Positions 44,458-53,107 of a stretch of DNA of 64,000 bases are shown here, one piece after another (the first letter of the stretch is position 1; every line of letters starts with the position of its first letter). Below the pieces are notes generated by a model. It was not told where the DNA came from and made no database searches. It saw nothing but the letters and a program-made list of their open reading frames with translations. The position numbers were made by a program, and so were the translations under genes. Origin of the DNA: HTCC2207 sp002685195 (GTDB lineage: Bacteria; Pseudomonadota; Gammaproteobacteria; Pseudomonadales; Porticoccaceae); contig CP179212.1 of assembly GCA_051201675.1 (NCBI GenBank), positions 1,984,001-2,048,000 of the forward strand. The letters are read 5' to 3'.

Positions 44458-44951
44458 TATTTTTGATTCCCTACTAAATATTCACCAGTAGGATATTTGT
44501 ATAGTAGATATGCCATATAACTACCTGAAATTAATGCGGCTATGTGAGGTGCGTATTCGAACCCTTCATAAACTCGGAATTGTCTTCCAAAAATGAGCAT
44601 AACCGAAAATATAAGAAGTGAAACAAGCTCACTTTTTATCCTCTCGTTTGAACGAGGTAATATATTTATCTTTATGCCCAAAAGACGAGAGGTGTATAAA
44701 GAGAAAGCTACAAATATACCAAAGCTAGCCGCTCCTATATACATCCCCAAAGCCCACAGATTGTCATGCTCTGTCATCCCCCAGCTAAAAACAATAAGGG
44801 AGTAACTTAAGCTTATTAATGTTATTAGAAGTAGCGGTATTCTGAATGATTTAATTGCGTCACGCTTGGTTGAGTCTACTGATTTTAATGTCGCAGCCGC
44901 CTCTTCTTTGGATATAGTTTGTTTTTCATTATTCATCTCTTCTGTTCCCAT
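44457..44951 (-). CDS. Four-helix membrane protein paired with HTH regulator
   Basis: 164 residues: a polar N-terminus of about 35 residues, then four hydrophobic helices (ITLISLSYSLIVFSW, GMYIGAASFGIFVAFSLY, LVSLLIFSVMLIFG, APHIAALISGSYMAYLLY). No specific family recognised. Such proteins are regularly found in front of short winged-helix regulators in accessory regions. Starts at 44951 or 44936 are both possible. The promoter lies just upstream, overlapped by palindromes. Confidence 0.75.
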   Translation of the reverse strand: MGTEEMNNEKQTISKEEAAATLKSVDSTKRDAIKSFRIPLLLITLISLSYSLIVFSWGMTEHDNLWALGMYIGAASFGIFVAFSLYTSRLLGIKINILPRSNERIKSELVSLLIFSVMLIFGRQFRVYEGFEYAPHIAALISGSYMAYLLYKYPTGEYLVGNQK

Positions 44952-44982
44952 AATTTACGTTTATGAAATAACTATACCATTA

Positions 44983-45026
44983 ACTTTCCATAATGGAAAG
45001 TAATAACTTTCTATATTGGAAAGTTA
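44983..45026 (-). promoter_or_regulatory. Paired palindromic operators over the promoter
   Basis: ACTTTCCATAATGGAAAGT (44983-45001) and an imperfect second copy (45004-45026) share ACTTTC and GGAAAGT arms. On the minus strand TTTCCA, 17 bases and TATAGT form a promoter whose -35 and spacer lie in the first palindrome. Binding by the 94-residue regulator would block the membrane protein-HTH operon. Confidence 0.65.
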
Positions 45027-45118
45027 TAGATTAACTTTTGTGAATTCTACGCTAGTTATGAATCGTAATAGTCGAGTTTGTTTATAACAACGAACTTTTA
45101 GGTTTCTTAGAGCAACGC

Positions 45119-46273
45119 TCAATCCAGGTTTTTGGCAAGGGTGCGCAGAAATTCGACCGTCTCTCTCTCCCGATTAATGCCCTCATCCGGCGAAGTGCCA
45201 TAGGCCCGGTTGGCAGACAACTTAACAATGACGGCATCGCGTGAGGGGTCAACAAAGATAAACTGGTTGTAAACTCCAATAGCAGCAAACTCACCGATGT
45301 CTCCTTCGGGAACCCACCATTGATATCCGTAACCAAAGGGAAAAATATGGCCTCCGACAATAACTCTTCCGGCCTGCAAGTGATCCACGGAGGGTTTAAC
45401 GGACATATTCACCCAGTCTTTAGATACGATTTGTTGCCCGTTCCATTGCCCCTTATTCCTATACAGCTCACCAATCTTGGCAAAATCCCTTGCTGTGAGA
45501 TTAAGGCCTCCTAGTGCTAATTCCATGCCAGCTCCATCAAGCAGCCAGTGCCCGGTTGCCTCCATGCCTAGAGGGTCGACCAGCTTCTCTTTCATATAGT
45601 CTGTCACACTGCGTCCGGTAGCATAGTTAAGCAATAATCCCAGTGCCTGAGTATCGGCTGAATTATATTGACAGACGGTTCCAGGTTCAGTCTCACCCTG
45701 CATTGAGGAAACGAAAGACTCAAGCGTTGTGGCCCCGGCCATGACTGCCGCTAGCTTATGGACATCGGCGTCGGGGTCACTGTAGTCTTCGCTCCATCGC
45801 GCACCCGAGGACATTTGCAAGACCTCTTTTATGCGCACACCATCATAAGCAGATCCTGTGAGCGAGTGCACATAGTGACTGATTGGGTCGTTTACTGAAT
45901 TGATAAATCCCTCTTCAATTGCTATCCCAACCAACGCAGAAATGAAACTCTTAGCCATTGACCAGGATATCCATTGAACATCTTGGCCACCGGTGAGGAA
46001 ATAGTTTTCGAATCGTACCTTGCCGTCCTGCAGAATTAACAGTGCGCTGGTGTCTGTCTCGTTGATAAAATTCTCTACAGATTTTCTGTGTCCTTCAAAT
46101 TCATAGTCAACTGGCAGATCTAACTCTCTTCCACGATCGAATTCAACGGGTGCAGGGGAAGCGGTCATCGTGTTATGAGGAAACAGTTCGATCATGCGCG
46201 AAAAGTTTTCATGCTGGGGCGTTCCATTGTAAAGTTCGAATGGCGGCGGTTTCTGTGATGATATTTTCGGCAT
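45119..46273 (-). CDS. Serine hydrolase, NylB / beta-lactamase-like
   Basis: 384 residues. The SxxK motif is in WISWSMAKSFIS and the second motif in CQYNSADTQALG, followed by GYGYQWWVPEGD. This pattern belongs to the 6-aminohexanoate-dimer hydrolase (NylB) side of the class C beta-lactamase family, which cleaves amides or esters. It has no signal peptide, so it is cytosolic. GAGG lies seven bases before the ATG. Base composition is near the chromosomal average, unlike the AT-rich units to its left, so it probably has a different origin. It is co-directional with the SnoaL-like gene, 30 bp away. Confidence 0.87.
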   Translation of the reverse strand: MPKISSQKPPPFELYNGTPQHENFSRMIELFPHNTMTASPAPVEFDRGRELDLPVDYEFEGHRKSVENFINETDTSALLILQDGKVRFENYFLTGGQDVQWISWSMAKSFISALVGIAIEEGFINSVNDPISHYVHSLTGSAYDGVRIKEVLQMSSGARWSEDYSDPDADVHKLAAVMAGATTLESFVSSMQGETEPGTVCQYNSADTQALGLLLNYATGRSVTDYMKEKLVDPLGMEATGHWLLDGAGMELALGGLNLTARDFAKIGELYRNKGQWNGQQIVSKDWVNMSVKPSVDHLQAGRVIVGGHIFPFGYGYQWWVPEGDIGEFAAIGVYNQFIFVDPSRDAVIVKLSANRAYGTSPDEGINRERETVEFLRTLAKNLD

Positions 46274-46303
46274 TTTGTTGCCTCGATGATTAAGGTTGGT
46301 TTG

Positions 46304-46738
46304 TTACTCTGCAGCCGACATGGCGGTGGGCAGTTGCAATACTCCGAGCTGCACAAATAGGGTCAGGTTGTCACTCAAACCGCATTGCTCAACGATCTTG
46401 CCGTCCTTTATCTTACAAATTGTCATGTCCCGAAAATCAACCGACTTTCCGCTGGCGGGAATACCGAACATGGGTCCGTTGTGGGTGCCGCGGATCCGCA
46501 GCCTAACGGCAACTTTGTCGCCTGATACGATAAGGTCCTCTATTTCTTCTGAATAGTCGGGGAATCCGATACGAATAGCTTCAGCAAATGCTTTGGCGCC
46601 CTCACGACCATCGCCCCATCCGTCACCAAAGGGATATTGTGCCTGGTAATCTTCCGCATAAAACTCCCCAATGCGGGAGACCTCCCCTTCGGTCCAAATT
46701 ACTTGACAGGCATTTCTTACTATCTCCTCATTTGTCAT
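46304..46738 (-). CDS. SnoaL-like / NTF2-fold protein
   Basis: 144 residues from the ATG at 46738, which has GAGG at proper spacing. The frame opens 24 bases earlier, but that start is worse placed. The small alpha+beta barrel pattern (VIWTEGEVSRIGEFYAEDY, FAEAIRIGFPDYSEEIEDL, VRLRIRGTHNGPMFGIPASG) is that of SnoaL-like polyketide cyclases and ester cyclases. Catalysis or simple binding of a small molecule is possible. First full gene behind guaA and probably co-transcribed with the NylB-like gene. Confidence 0.82.
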   Translation of the reverse strand: MTNEEIVRNACQVIWTEGEVSRIGEFYAEDYQAQYPFGDGWGDGREGAKAFAEAIRIGFPDYSEEIEDLIVSGDKVAVRLRIRGTHNGPMFGIPASGKSVDFRDMTICKIKDGKIVEQCGLSDNLTLFVQLGVLQLPTAMSAAE

Positions 46739-46803
46739 GGTTTGTCCTCTCTCCAAATTCATTTTTGTAACTCTTAACTTTTGCTTTTGTGTTCATTTAC
46801 AAA

Positions 46804-46920
46804 TTAATTTAATAAACTTTGATTATTAGCAACGAATGCTATAAAAAATATCCTATTGCGAATAATGTTAGAAAAATTAGATACTTCTTTTGTCTTTTCA
46901 TTTTATTCCCACTCAATAGT
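46804..46920 (-). repeat. 118-bp direct repeat, guaA-proximal copy
   Basis: 117 bases including the real guaA stop region (core 46903-46920). About 93% identical to 40816-40933. One base is missing relative to the distal copy, which truncates the small ORF. Confidence 0.9.
46839..46901 (-). pseudogene. Truncated copy of the small membrane ORF
   Basis: Begins ATG two bases behind the guaA stop and reads 20 codons (KRQKKYLIFLTLFAIGYFL) before a TAG caused by a one-base deletion relative to the intact copy at 40816-40914. Translation could be coupled to guaA. Confidence 0.45.
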
Positions 46921-48480
46921 CGCGGGCGGTTTGCTAGAAACGTCATAGGTGACCCGAGAAACCTCGGTGATCTCGTTAATAATGCGATTGGATACTTTCT
47001 CTAACAGCTCATAAGGCAAATGCGCCCAACGGGCTGTCATAAAGTCGATGGTTTCTACCGCACGCAGGGCAATCACCCATTCATAGCGGCGCGCATCACC
47101 GACCACACCCACAGACTTAATGGGCAAGAATACAGCAAAGGCCTGACTGGTTTTATGGTACCAACCGGAGTTGTGCAGCTCTTCGATAAAGATGGCATCG
47201 GCTTCGCGAAGAATATCGGCATACTCTTTTTTAACTTCACCAAGGATTCGTACACCAAGACCGGGGCCTGGGAACGGGTGGCGATAGACCATATCGTAGG
47301 GCAGACCAAGCTCCACACCAATCTTGCGCACTTCGTCTTTAAACAGTTCGCGCAGTGGCTCAACCAACTCCAGAGCCATGTCATCTGGTAGCCCTCCTAC
47401 ATTATGGTGAGACTTGATGACATGGGCCTTGCCAGTTTTAGAGGCAGCGGACTCAATAACATCCGGATAAATAGTGCCTTGGGCTAAGAATTTAACATTA
47501 TCAATTTTATGAGACTCTTCATCGAACACATCGATAAAGGTATTTCCAATGACTTTACGTTTGGCTTCTGGATCGCTCACGCCAACTAAGCCATTCAAGA
47601 ACTTCTCTTGGGCATTGGCACGAATGACTTTAACACCCATATTTTTGGCGAACATCTCCATGACCATTTCGCCTTCATTTTTGCGTAGTAATCCGTTATC
47701 AACAAATACGCAGGTCAATTGATCACCTATAGCCTTATGCAGTAAGGCCGCAACCACAGAGGAGTCAACACCCCCTGAGAGGCCCAGTAACACATGATTA
47801 TCCCCCACTTGTGCTTTAACACGAGCTATCTGATCTTCGATAATAGCGGCGGCAGTCCATAGCGGTTCACAACCGCAAATTTCTAGCGCAAAGCGCCTAA
47901 AAATAGCCTCGCCTTGGAGTGTGTGGGTGACCTCAGGATGGAACTGAATACCATAGAATTTTTTATCTTCATTGACCATACCCGCAATCGGGCAGGATGG
48001 TGTTGAAGCCATCAGGCTAAAGCCCTTGGGCATGGCAACTACTTTGTCACCATGGCTCATCCACACATCAAGCAATGACTCGCCGTCATTGCCTGTATGA
48101 TCTGCAATCTCAAAAAGCAAAGAGGACTCTCCCTCTAACTTTACTTGAGCATAGCCAAATTCGCGTATATCTGATGTATCAACCTTGCCACCCAGCTGAC
48201 CGGCCATAGTCTGCATGCCGTAGCATATTCCTAATATGGGCAATCCCATGGTGAACACGCAATCTGGCGCTCTTGGTGCGCTTTCACCTCCAGTAACTGA
48301 CTCAGGTCCCCCGGAAAGAATGATCCCTTGGGGGTCGAATTCGCGAATTTCTTGCTCGGTAATATCCCATGCCCTTATCTCAGAGAAGACACCAATTTCT
48401 CGTATACGACGAGCAATTAATTGGGTGTATTGAGAACCAAAATCGAGAATAAGTATCTTTTGCGAATGTAAATCTGTCAT
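46903..48480 (-). CDS. guaA: GMP synthase (glutamine-hydrolysing)
   Basis: 525 residues, full length. The N-terminal class I amidotransferase has its catalytic Cys in LGICYGMQ and His in FHPEVTHT. The ATP-pyrophosphatase domain has LSGGVDSSVVAA, and the C-terminal dimerisation domain ends KPPATIEWE. It converts XMP, glutamine and ATP to GMP in the cytosol. It follows guaB with an 85-bp gap as a guaBA operon. Its last codons supply the core sequence that is repeated four more times downstream, and the reading frame has remained intact through those events. Confidence 0.98.
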   Translation of the reverse strand: MTDLHSQKILILDFGSQYTQLIARRIREIGVFSEIRAWDITEQEIREFDPQGIILSGGPESVTGGESAPRAPDCVFTMGLPILGICYGMQTMAGQLGGKVDTSDIREFGYAQVKLEGESSLLFEIADHTGNDGESLLDVWMSHGDKVVAMPKGFSLMASTPSCPIAGMVNEDKKFYGIQFHPEVTHTLQGEAIFRRFALEICGCEPLWTAAAIIEDQIARVKAQVGDNHVLLGLSGGVDSSVVAALLHKAIGDQLTCVFVDNGLLRKNEGEMVMEMFAKNMGVKVIRANAQEKFLNGLVGVSDPEAKRKVIGNTFIDVFDEESHKIDNVKFLAQGTIYPDVIESAASKTGKAHVIKSHHNVGGLPDDMALELVEPLRELFKDEVRKIGVELGLPYDMVYRHPFPGPGLGVRILGEVKKEYADILREADAIFIEELHNSGWYHKTSQAFAVFLPIKSVGVVGDARRYEWVIALRAVETIDFMTARWAHLPYELLEKVSNRIINEITEVSRVTYDVSSKPPATIEWE

Positions 48481-48565
48481 TTGTTGACCTTAAAGTAAAA
48501 GGGCTAAGCTCACCAGCCCAGCCCTCCAATAAATCCTAATTAATTACGCACTAACGCTGACCTAA

Positions 48566-50038
48566 TTATCGGCCACCCGCTGGGTAGTTAGGTGCCTCTT
48601 TAGTAATTTGAACATCATGAACATGACTCTCGCCCATTCCTGCGGAAGTCACCCTGACAAACTCAGGTTCAGTTCTCATCTGTTCGATAGTTGTGCAACC
48701 GGTGTATCCCATAGCTGACCGAAGACCACCCATCATCTGGTGGATAATATTCGCTACAGGACCTTTGTAAGGTACTCGCCCTTCGATTCCCTCTGGCACT
48801 AATTTCTCAACAGCGCTGGCATCTTGGAAGTAACGATCACTAGATCCTTGGTTATGAGCCATAGCACCTAAGGAGCCCATTCCACGATAATTCTTATAAG
48901 ATCGACCTTGGAACATCTCTATCTCACCCGGTGCTTCTTCTGTACCTGCCAACATTGAGCCCATCATCACTGCGCTAGCGCCGGCAACTATAGCTTTTGC
49001 CATATCACCAGAATAACGAATACCACCATCAGCAATCACCGGAACCCCGGTCCCTTTTAAAGCAGCTACGGCTTCTGCAATGGCCGTTACCTGAGGAACT
49101 CCGATACCCGTCACAATGCGAGTGGTACAAATTGAGCCTGGGCCTATCCCGACCTTTACACCGTCTGCTCCTGCATCCACCAGAGCCTTTGCGCCAGCAC
49201 CAGTGGCCACGTTTCCACCTATAACCTGCACATCAGGGAAGTTTTTCTTAATCCACTTGACGCGATTTAATACATTCAATGAATGACCGTGTGCTGTATC
49301 AACAACTAGCACATCGACATTGGCGTGAACAAGGGCAGCTACTCGCTCATCAGTCCCTTCGCCAACACTAACTGAGGCGCCAACAATGAGTCGGCCTTGA
49401 TCATCTTTACATGCATCTGGATATTGTTCGGCTTTGTCGATATCAGTCACGGTGATGAGCCCTTTGAGTTCAAAGGCATCATTGATGACTAATACTTTTT
49501 CAATTCTATGCTCATGAAGGAGCGCTCGTACTTCATCAGCTCCGGCTCCCTCTTTTACGGTAACCAGTTGGTCTTTTGGTGTCATGACAGAGGTTACAGA
49601 GGCACTCATATCAGTGGCAAAACGCACATCGCGCCGAGTCACTATACCTACGAGGTTACCCTTATCGAGAATTGGCACACCAGATATGTTATTGGCTACT
49701 GTTAGTTCATGTAGTTGTTCCAATGTTGCCGAGGCTTCAATGGTGAAAGGATCTTTTACAACGCCGCTCTCATATTTTTTAACAGCCCACACTTCTTTAG
49801 CTTGGTCTTCTATGGTCATGCTCTTATGAACAATACCCACACCACCTTCTTGCGCTATGGCGATGGCTAGCTGAGATTCGGTGACTGTATCCATTGCCGC
49901 AGAAACCAGCGGAATGTTCATGGTGATATTGCGTGTCAATTGACTCTGAGTAGTAACGTCTTTAGCGGTGACGTCAGAATACCCAGGGACGAGTAAAACG
50001 TCGTCAAAGGTTAGTGCTTCGTTAGAGATTCGTAACAT
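48566..50038 (-). CDS. guaB: IMP dehydrogenase
   Basis: 490 residues. The (beta/alpha)8 barrel is interrupted by two CBS domains (about residues 95-205). The catalytic loop GPGSICTTRIVTG holds the active Cys, and MGSLGAMAHNQGSSDRYF is the flap region. It oxidises IMP to XMP with NAD+, the rate-limiting step of guanine nucleotide synthesis. A good promoter lies about 70-95 bases upstream, and xseA is divergent, the usual gammaproteobacterial arrangement. Confidence 0.98.
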   Translation of the reverse strand: MLRISNEALTFDDVLLVPGYSDVTAKDVTTQSQLTRNITMNIPLVSAAMDTVTESQLAIAIAQEGGVGIVHKSMTIEDQAKEVWAVKKYESGVVKDPFTIEASATLEQLHELTVANNISGVPILDKGNLVGIVTRRDVRFATDMSASVTSVMTPKDQLVTVKEGAGADEVRALLHEHRIEKVLVINDAFELKGLITVTDIDKAEQYPDACKDDQGRLIVGASVSVGEGTDERVAALVHANVDVLVVDTAHGHSLNVLNRVKWIKKNFPDVQVIGGNVATGAGAKALVDAGADGVKVGIGPGSICTTRIVTGIGVPQVTAIAEAVAALKGTGVPVIADGGIRYSGDMAKAIVAGASAVMMGSMLAGTEEAPGEIEMFQGRSYKNYRGMGSLGAMAHNQGSSDRYFQDASAVEKLVPEGIEGRVPYKGPVANIIHQMMGGLRSAMGYTGCTTIEQMRTEPEFVRVTSAGMGESHVHDVQITKEAPNYPAGGR

Positions 50039-50105
50039 AAAGACCGCTTACCTCAGTATGCTCAACAAGAGACTACACATTAGGGTTTAAAAAAGTAAGC
50101 GGCGC

Positions 50106-50134
50106 ATTATAAGCCTAGGGGGCTGCAAGGTAAA
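50106..50134 (-). promoter_or_regulatory. guaBA promoter (sigma-70 type)
   Basis: On the minus strand TTTACC (50129-50134), a 17-base spacer and TATAAT (50106-50111). It lies 68 bases ahead of the guaB ATG. The -10 is perfect. Confidence 0.75.
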
Positions 50135-50279
50135 CATTTATTTGTCGCTATATTAAACTGCTCAACGGTGGGTAAATTATTGATTTTGATGTTTTTTTTA
50201 AGTTTTGGCCCAGCTATATAACACTACACTTCGATCGAAATAAGTTACCTTTAACTGCTCATTTCACTACAATATAAGC

Positions 50280-51638
50280 ATGTCTACTGATACTAATAAT
50301 CGTCAGATTTTCACCGTTAGCGAACTTAACCGTACCGTTCGTCAATTACTGGAGAACTCACTTCCTATGCTTTGGGTAGAGGGCGAAATTTCCAACTTCG
50401 CTCGTCCTGGTTCAGGTCATTGGTATCTGACCTTAAAAGATGAGAAGGCACAGGTGCGTTGCGCGATGTTCAAAAATAGCAATATGCGAGTTAATTTCAA
50501 ACCCGCTAACGGAACTTCGGTATTAGTTCGATGTAGAGCGGGCGTTTATGAAGGTCGCGGTGAATACCAGCTAGTAGTCGAACATATGGAAGAGGCAGGC
50601 TTTGGCGCCCTTCAGCGGCAGTTTGATCAATTAAAGGCGTCCCTGGCTAGCGAAGGGCTTTTCGACTCAGCTCACAAAATGAGTATGCCACAAGCAGTAA
50701 ATCATGTAGGTATAATTACCTCACCCACGGGTGCCGCAGTTAAAGATGTTCTGTCAGTTTTAAAACGGCGTTTCCCCGCCATAAAGGTCAGTATTTTCCC
50801 AACTGCAGTGCAGGGTGATCAGGCCGCAGGTCAGATAGTGGACGCCATAGCCATGGCAAATCAACACAATCAGTGTGATGCCTTAATCATCGGGCGCGGT
50901 GGCGGTTCTCTAGAGGATTTATGGCCTTTTAATGAAGAGGTTGTTGCTCGGGCCATTTTCAGCAGTCAAATACCCACTATTAGCGCAGTGGGGCATGAGA
51001 TTGACTTCACTATTGCAGATTTTGTCGCGGATCTTCGTGCGCCGACGCCCTCAGCGGCTGCAGAGCTTATTAGCCCAGATGGTTCTGAAATGCATGCGCA
51101 ATTTAAAGGGCTTGAAGCCTCTCTTATCAACACAGTTCATAGGCGCCTTCAGAAATACGATCAAAATGTGGTTAATTTGCATAAGAGGCTGCGACACCCT
51201 GGTCGAAAATTGCAGGAGCAGGCTCAACATCTTGATCATTTAGATATTCGATTAAAACGAGCTGTGCGAAGTAGGATCGAGCAGCATCAACACCAAATTA
51301 TTCTTAAGCGTGATCGCCTTCTGCGGCAACACCCAAAATCTTTATTAACGGAGTATGGCCAAAAGGTTAAAGACTCAGTGGGCCAACTATCAAAAATGGT
51401 TAGCCAGCAACTTAATGCTAAGATGAGACTTGCTGAGCAAACGATTCATCTGTTGGATGCAGTTAGTCCACTTAAAATATTGAGCAGAGGTTTCTCTGTG
51501 ATTCGAGATGATAAAAATGTAGTAATAAAAAGTGTGAGTTCTGTTAGTTTAGGTGAAAACCTGAAGGGGCGGGTTGCCGACGGTGAGATTCATTTTGCGG
51601 TGACCAAAACTACGAAAAACGATCGCTCAGAGCATTAG
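50280..51638 (+). CDS. xseA: Exodeoxyribonuclease VII large subunit
   Basis: 452 residues. The N-terminal OB fold (FTVSELNRTVRQLLE, LPMLWVEGEISNFARP) is followed by the catalytic core with GIITSPTGAAVKD, IIGRGGGSLEDLWPFNEE and AVGHEIDFTIADFVAD, then the long helical C-terminus (SRGFSVI). With the small XseB subunit, not in this window, it degrades single-stranded DNA. It is divergent from guaB and convergent with der, 16 bp away. Confidence 0.97.
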   Translation: MSTDTNNRQIFTVSELNRTVRQLLENSLPMLWVEGEISNFARPGSGHWYLTLKDEKAQVRCAMFKNSNMRVNFKPANGTSVLVRCRAGVYEGRGEYQLVVEHMEEAGFGALQRQFDQLKASLASEGLFDSAHKMSMPQAVNHVGIITSPTGAAVKDVLSVLKRRFPAIKVSIFPTAVQGDQAAGQIVDAIAMANQHNQCDALIIGRGGGSLEDLWPFNEEVVARAIFSSQIPTISAVGHEIDFTIADFVADLRAPTPSAAAELISPDGSEMHAQFKGLEASLINTVHRRLQKYDQNVVNLHKRLRHPGRKLQEQAQHLDHLDIRLKRAVRSRIEQHQHQIILKRDRLLRQHPKSLLTEYGQKVKDSVGQLSKMVSQQLNAKMRLAEQTIHLLDAVSPLKILSRGFSVIRDDKNVVIKSVSSVSLGENLKGRVADGEIHFAVTKTTKNDRSEH

Positions 51639-51654
51639 TAATACGACTCTAAAT

Positions 51655-53046
51655 CTAGTCATTTCGTTTACTGTACTTAACAATCTTTTTGCGCTTCATT
51701 CCTTTTCGATCACTGGTTGTTACGCCTTTGTTTTTATAGGGGTTATCACCAGTGCGATACTCGACTCGAATGGGAGTTCCATGAAGTCCTAACTCACGAC
51801 GGAAGATTTTCTCTAAATAACGCGTATATTGAGCAGGAACGGAATCTGTTTGATTACCATGGATAATGATTACTGGTGGATTGCGACCTCCCGCGTGGGC
51901 AAACCGAAGTTTTACTCTACGGCCGTGCACCATAGGTGGCTGATGCTCTTCAACTGCCCCTTCAAGCACTTTAGTTAAGCGAGACGCACTCAACGTGTCT
52001 GTAGCCGCGGTATAAGCCTTGCCAATGGAATCATAAAGATTACCAACACCAGTACCATGCAGTGCGGATATGAAATGTACATCGGCAAACTCTGCAAACT
52101 GGAGTCGCCGTTTGATTTCTGCTTTTATATGCTCGCGCTTATCAGGATCTAGTCCATCCCATTTATTGATACCAATGACCAATCCGCGCCCTGCATCAAT
52201 GACAGAACCCATTAAATGTAGATCTTGGTCTACTAGACCTTCCCGAGCATCCACCATTAGAACCACAACATTTGCATCATCAATAGCTTGCAATGTTTTA
52301 ACAATTGAGAACTTCTCAATAGCGAGTTTCACATTTTTGCGTTTGCGAATACCTGCTGTATCAATCAGAGTGTAGTTCTGGCCTCGCCTTTCATATTCAA
52401 TGTAAACGCTATCTCGAGTCGTTCCTGGCTCATCGTAAACTACTACCCGGTCTTCCCCTAAAAGGCGATTCACCAGGGTAGATTTACCAACATTTGGACG
52501 CCCTACCACACCGATTTTAATGCTATTGGACCCATCATCTTCGGGTTCAACATATTCTGGATAAGGCTCTAGAACCTCCTCCATCATTGATCGCACCCCA
52601 CGTCCATGGGTGGCCGTCGTAGGAAACATACCCAAAAAACCCATCTGGTAGAAATCTGCTAAGGCTGCAGCGGGATCTAACCCGTCAATTTTGTTGGCGA
52701 CTAAATAGACTTTACGATTTTTTCGTCTTAGCTTTTCCGCGATCATATAGTCTGCAGAGGTAACCCCAGAGCGACAATCAACGATAAATAGAACAATATC
52801 GGCTTCATCCATGGCCAGTAACGACTGATCGGCCATCTCAGCATCGATTCCCTCTTCTTCTCCGCTGATACCGCCGGTATCTATCACCATGAACCGACGA
52901 TCAAACATTTCTCCGTCGCCATATTTACGGTCTCTGGTTAAACCTGAATAATTGGCCACGAGCGCGTCTCGACTTCGAGTGAGTCGATTAAAGAGAGTCG
53001 ATTTCCCTACATTGGGGCGGCCCACAAGGGCAATAACTGGAATCAT
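51655..53046 (-). CDS. der: Ribosome-assembly GTPase Der (EngA)
   Basis: 463 residues with two tandem GTPase domains, each with a GRPNVGKST(L) P-loop (near residues 8 and 185), NKIDGLD and NKWDGLD base-recognition motifs, and a C-terminal KH-like domain. It acts in 50S subunit maturation. The start MIPVIALVGRPN matches the family. Unusually there is no Shine-Dalgarno sequence, and a terminator-like hairpin ends only five bases before the ATG. This suggests either a promoter inside bamB with leaderless-like initiation or attenuation control. Confidence 0.97.
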   Translation of the reverse strand: MIPVIALVGRPNVGKSTLFNRLTRSRDALVANYSGLTRDRKYGDGEMFDRRFMVIDTGGISGEEEGIDAEMADQSLLAMDEADIVLFIVDCRSGVTSADYMIAEKLRRKNRKVYLVANKIDGLDPAAALADFYQMGFLGMFPTTATHGRGVRSMMEEVLEPYPEYVEPEDDGSNSIKIGVVGRPNVGKSTLVNRLLGEDRVVVYDEPGTTRDSVYIEYERRGQNYTLIDTAGIRKRKNVKLAIEKFSIVKTLQAIDDANVVVLMVDAREGLVDQDLHLMGSVIDAGRGLVIGINKWDGLDPDKREHIKAEIKRRLQFAEFADVHFISALHGTGVGNLYDSIGKAYTAATDTLSASRLTKVLEGAVEEHQPPMVHGRRVKLRFAHAGGRNPPVIIIHGNQTDSVPAQYTRYLEKIFRRELGLHGTPIRVEYRTGDNPYKNKGVTTSDRKGMKRKKIVKYSKRND

Positions 53047-53052
53047 GGAATA

Positions 53053-53082
53053 AAAAATGCCGCAGGTTTCAAGTGCGGCATT
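53053..53082 (-). terminator. Rho-independent terminator after bamB, abutting der
   Basis: AATGCCGCA and TGCGGCATT pair around a 9-base loop, followed on the minus strand by six T at 53052-53057. It should end most bamB transcripts just before der. Confidence 0.85.
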
Positions 53083-53107
53083 CTACTTCATATAAACGGA
53101 TTTTTCG

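Larger units (their letters stand above)
40916..46920 (-). mobile_element. guaA-anchored cassette-like array (no integrase)
   Basis: About 6 kb directly behind guaA. Seven accessory genes, all on the guaA strand, lie between five copies of the guaA 3' end (46903-46920, 43970-43987, 43148-43165, 42480-42497, 40916-40933). Four copies are the end of an 80-81 bp element. The outer copies are part of a 118-bp direct repeat. guaA itself is intact. The 3' end of guaA is a known target of tyrosine-recombinase genomic islands. Here no recombinase gene is present, so mobilisation would need one in trans, or the array is a fossil of serial insertions. Confidence 0.6.

Noticed and set aside
40916..46920. 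Classical integron (attC array)
   Set aside because: No integrase gene, no GTTRRRY/RYYYAAC core sites, and the repeated core is the guaA 3' end.
40816..46920. Composite transposon
   Set aside because: The bracketing repeats are direct, contain part of guaA and carry no transposase.
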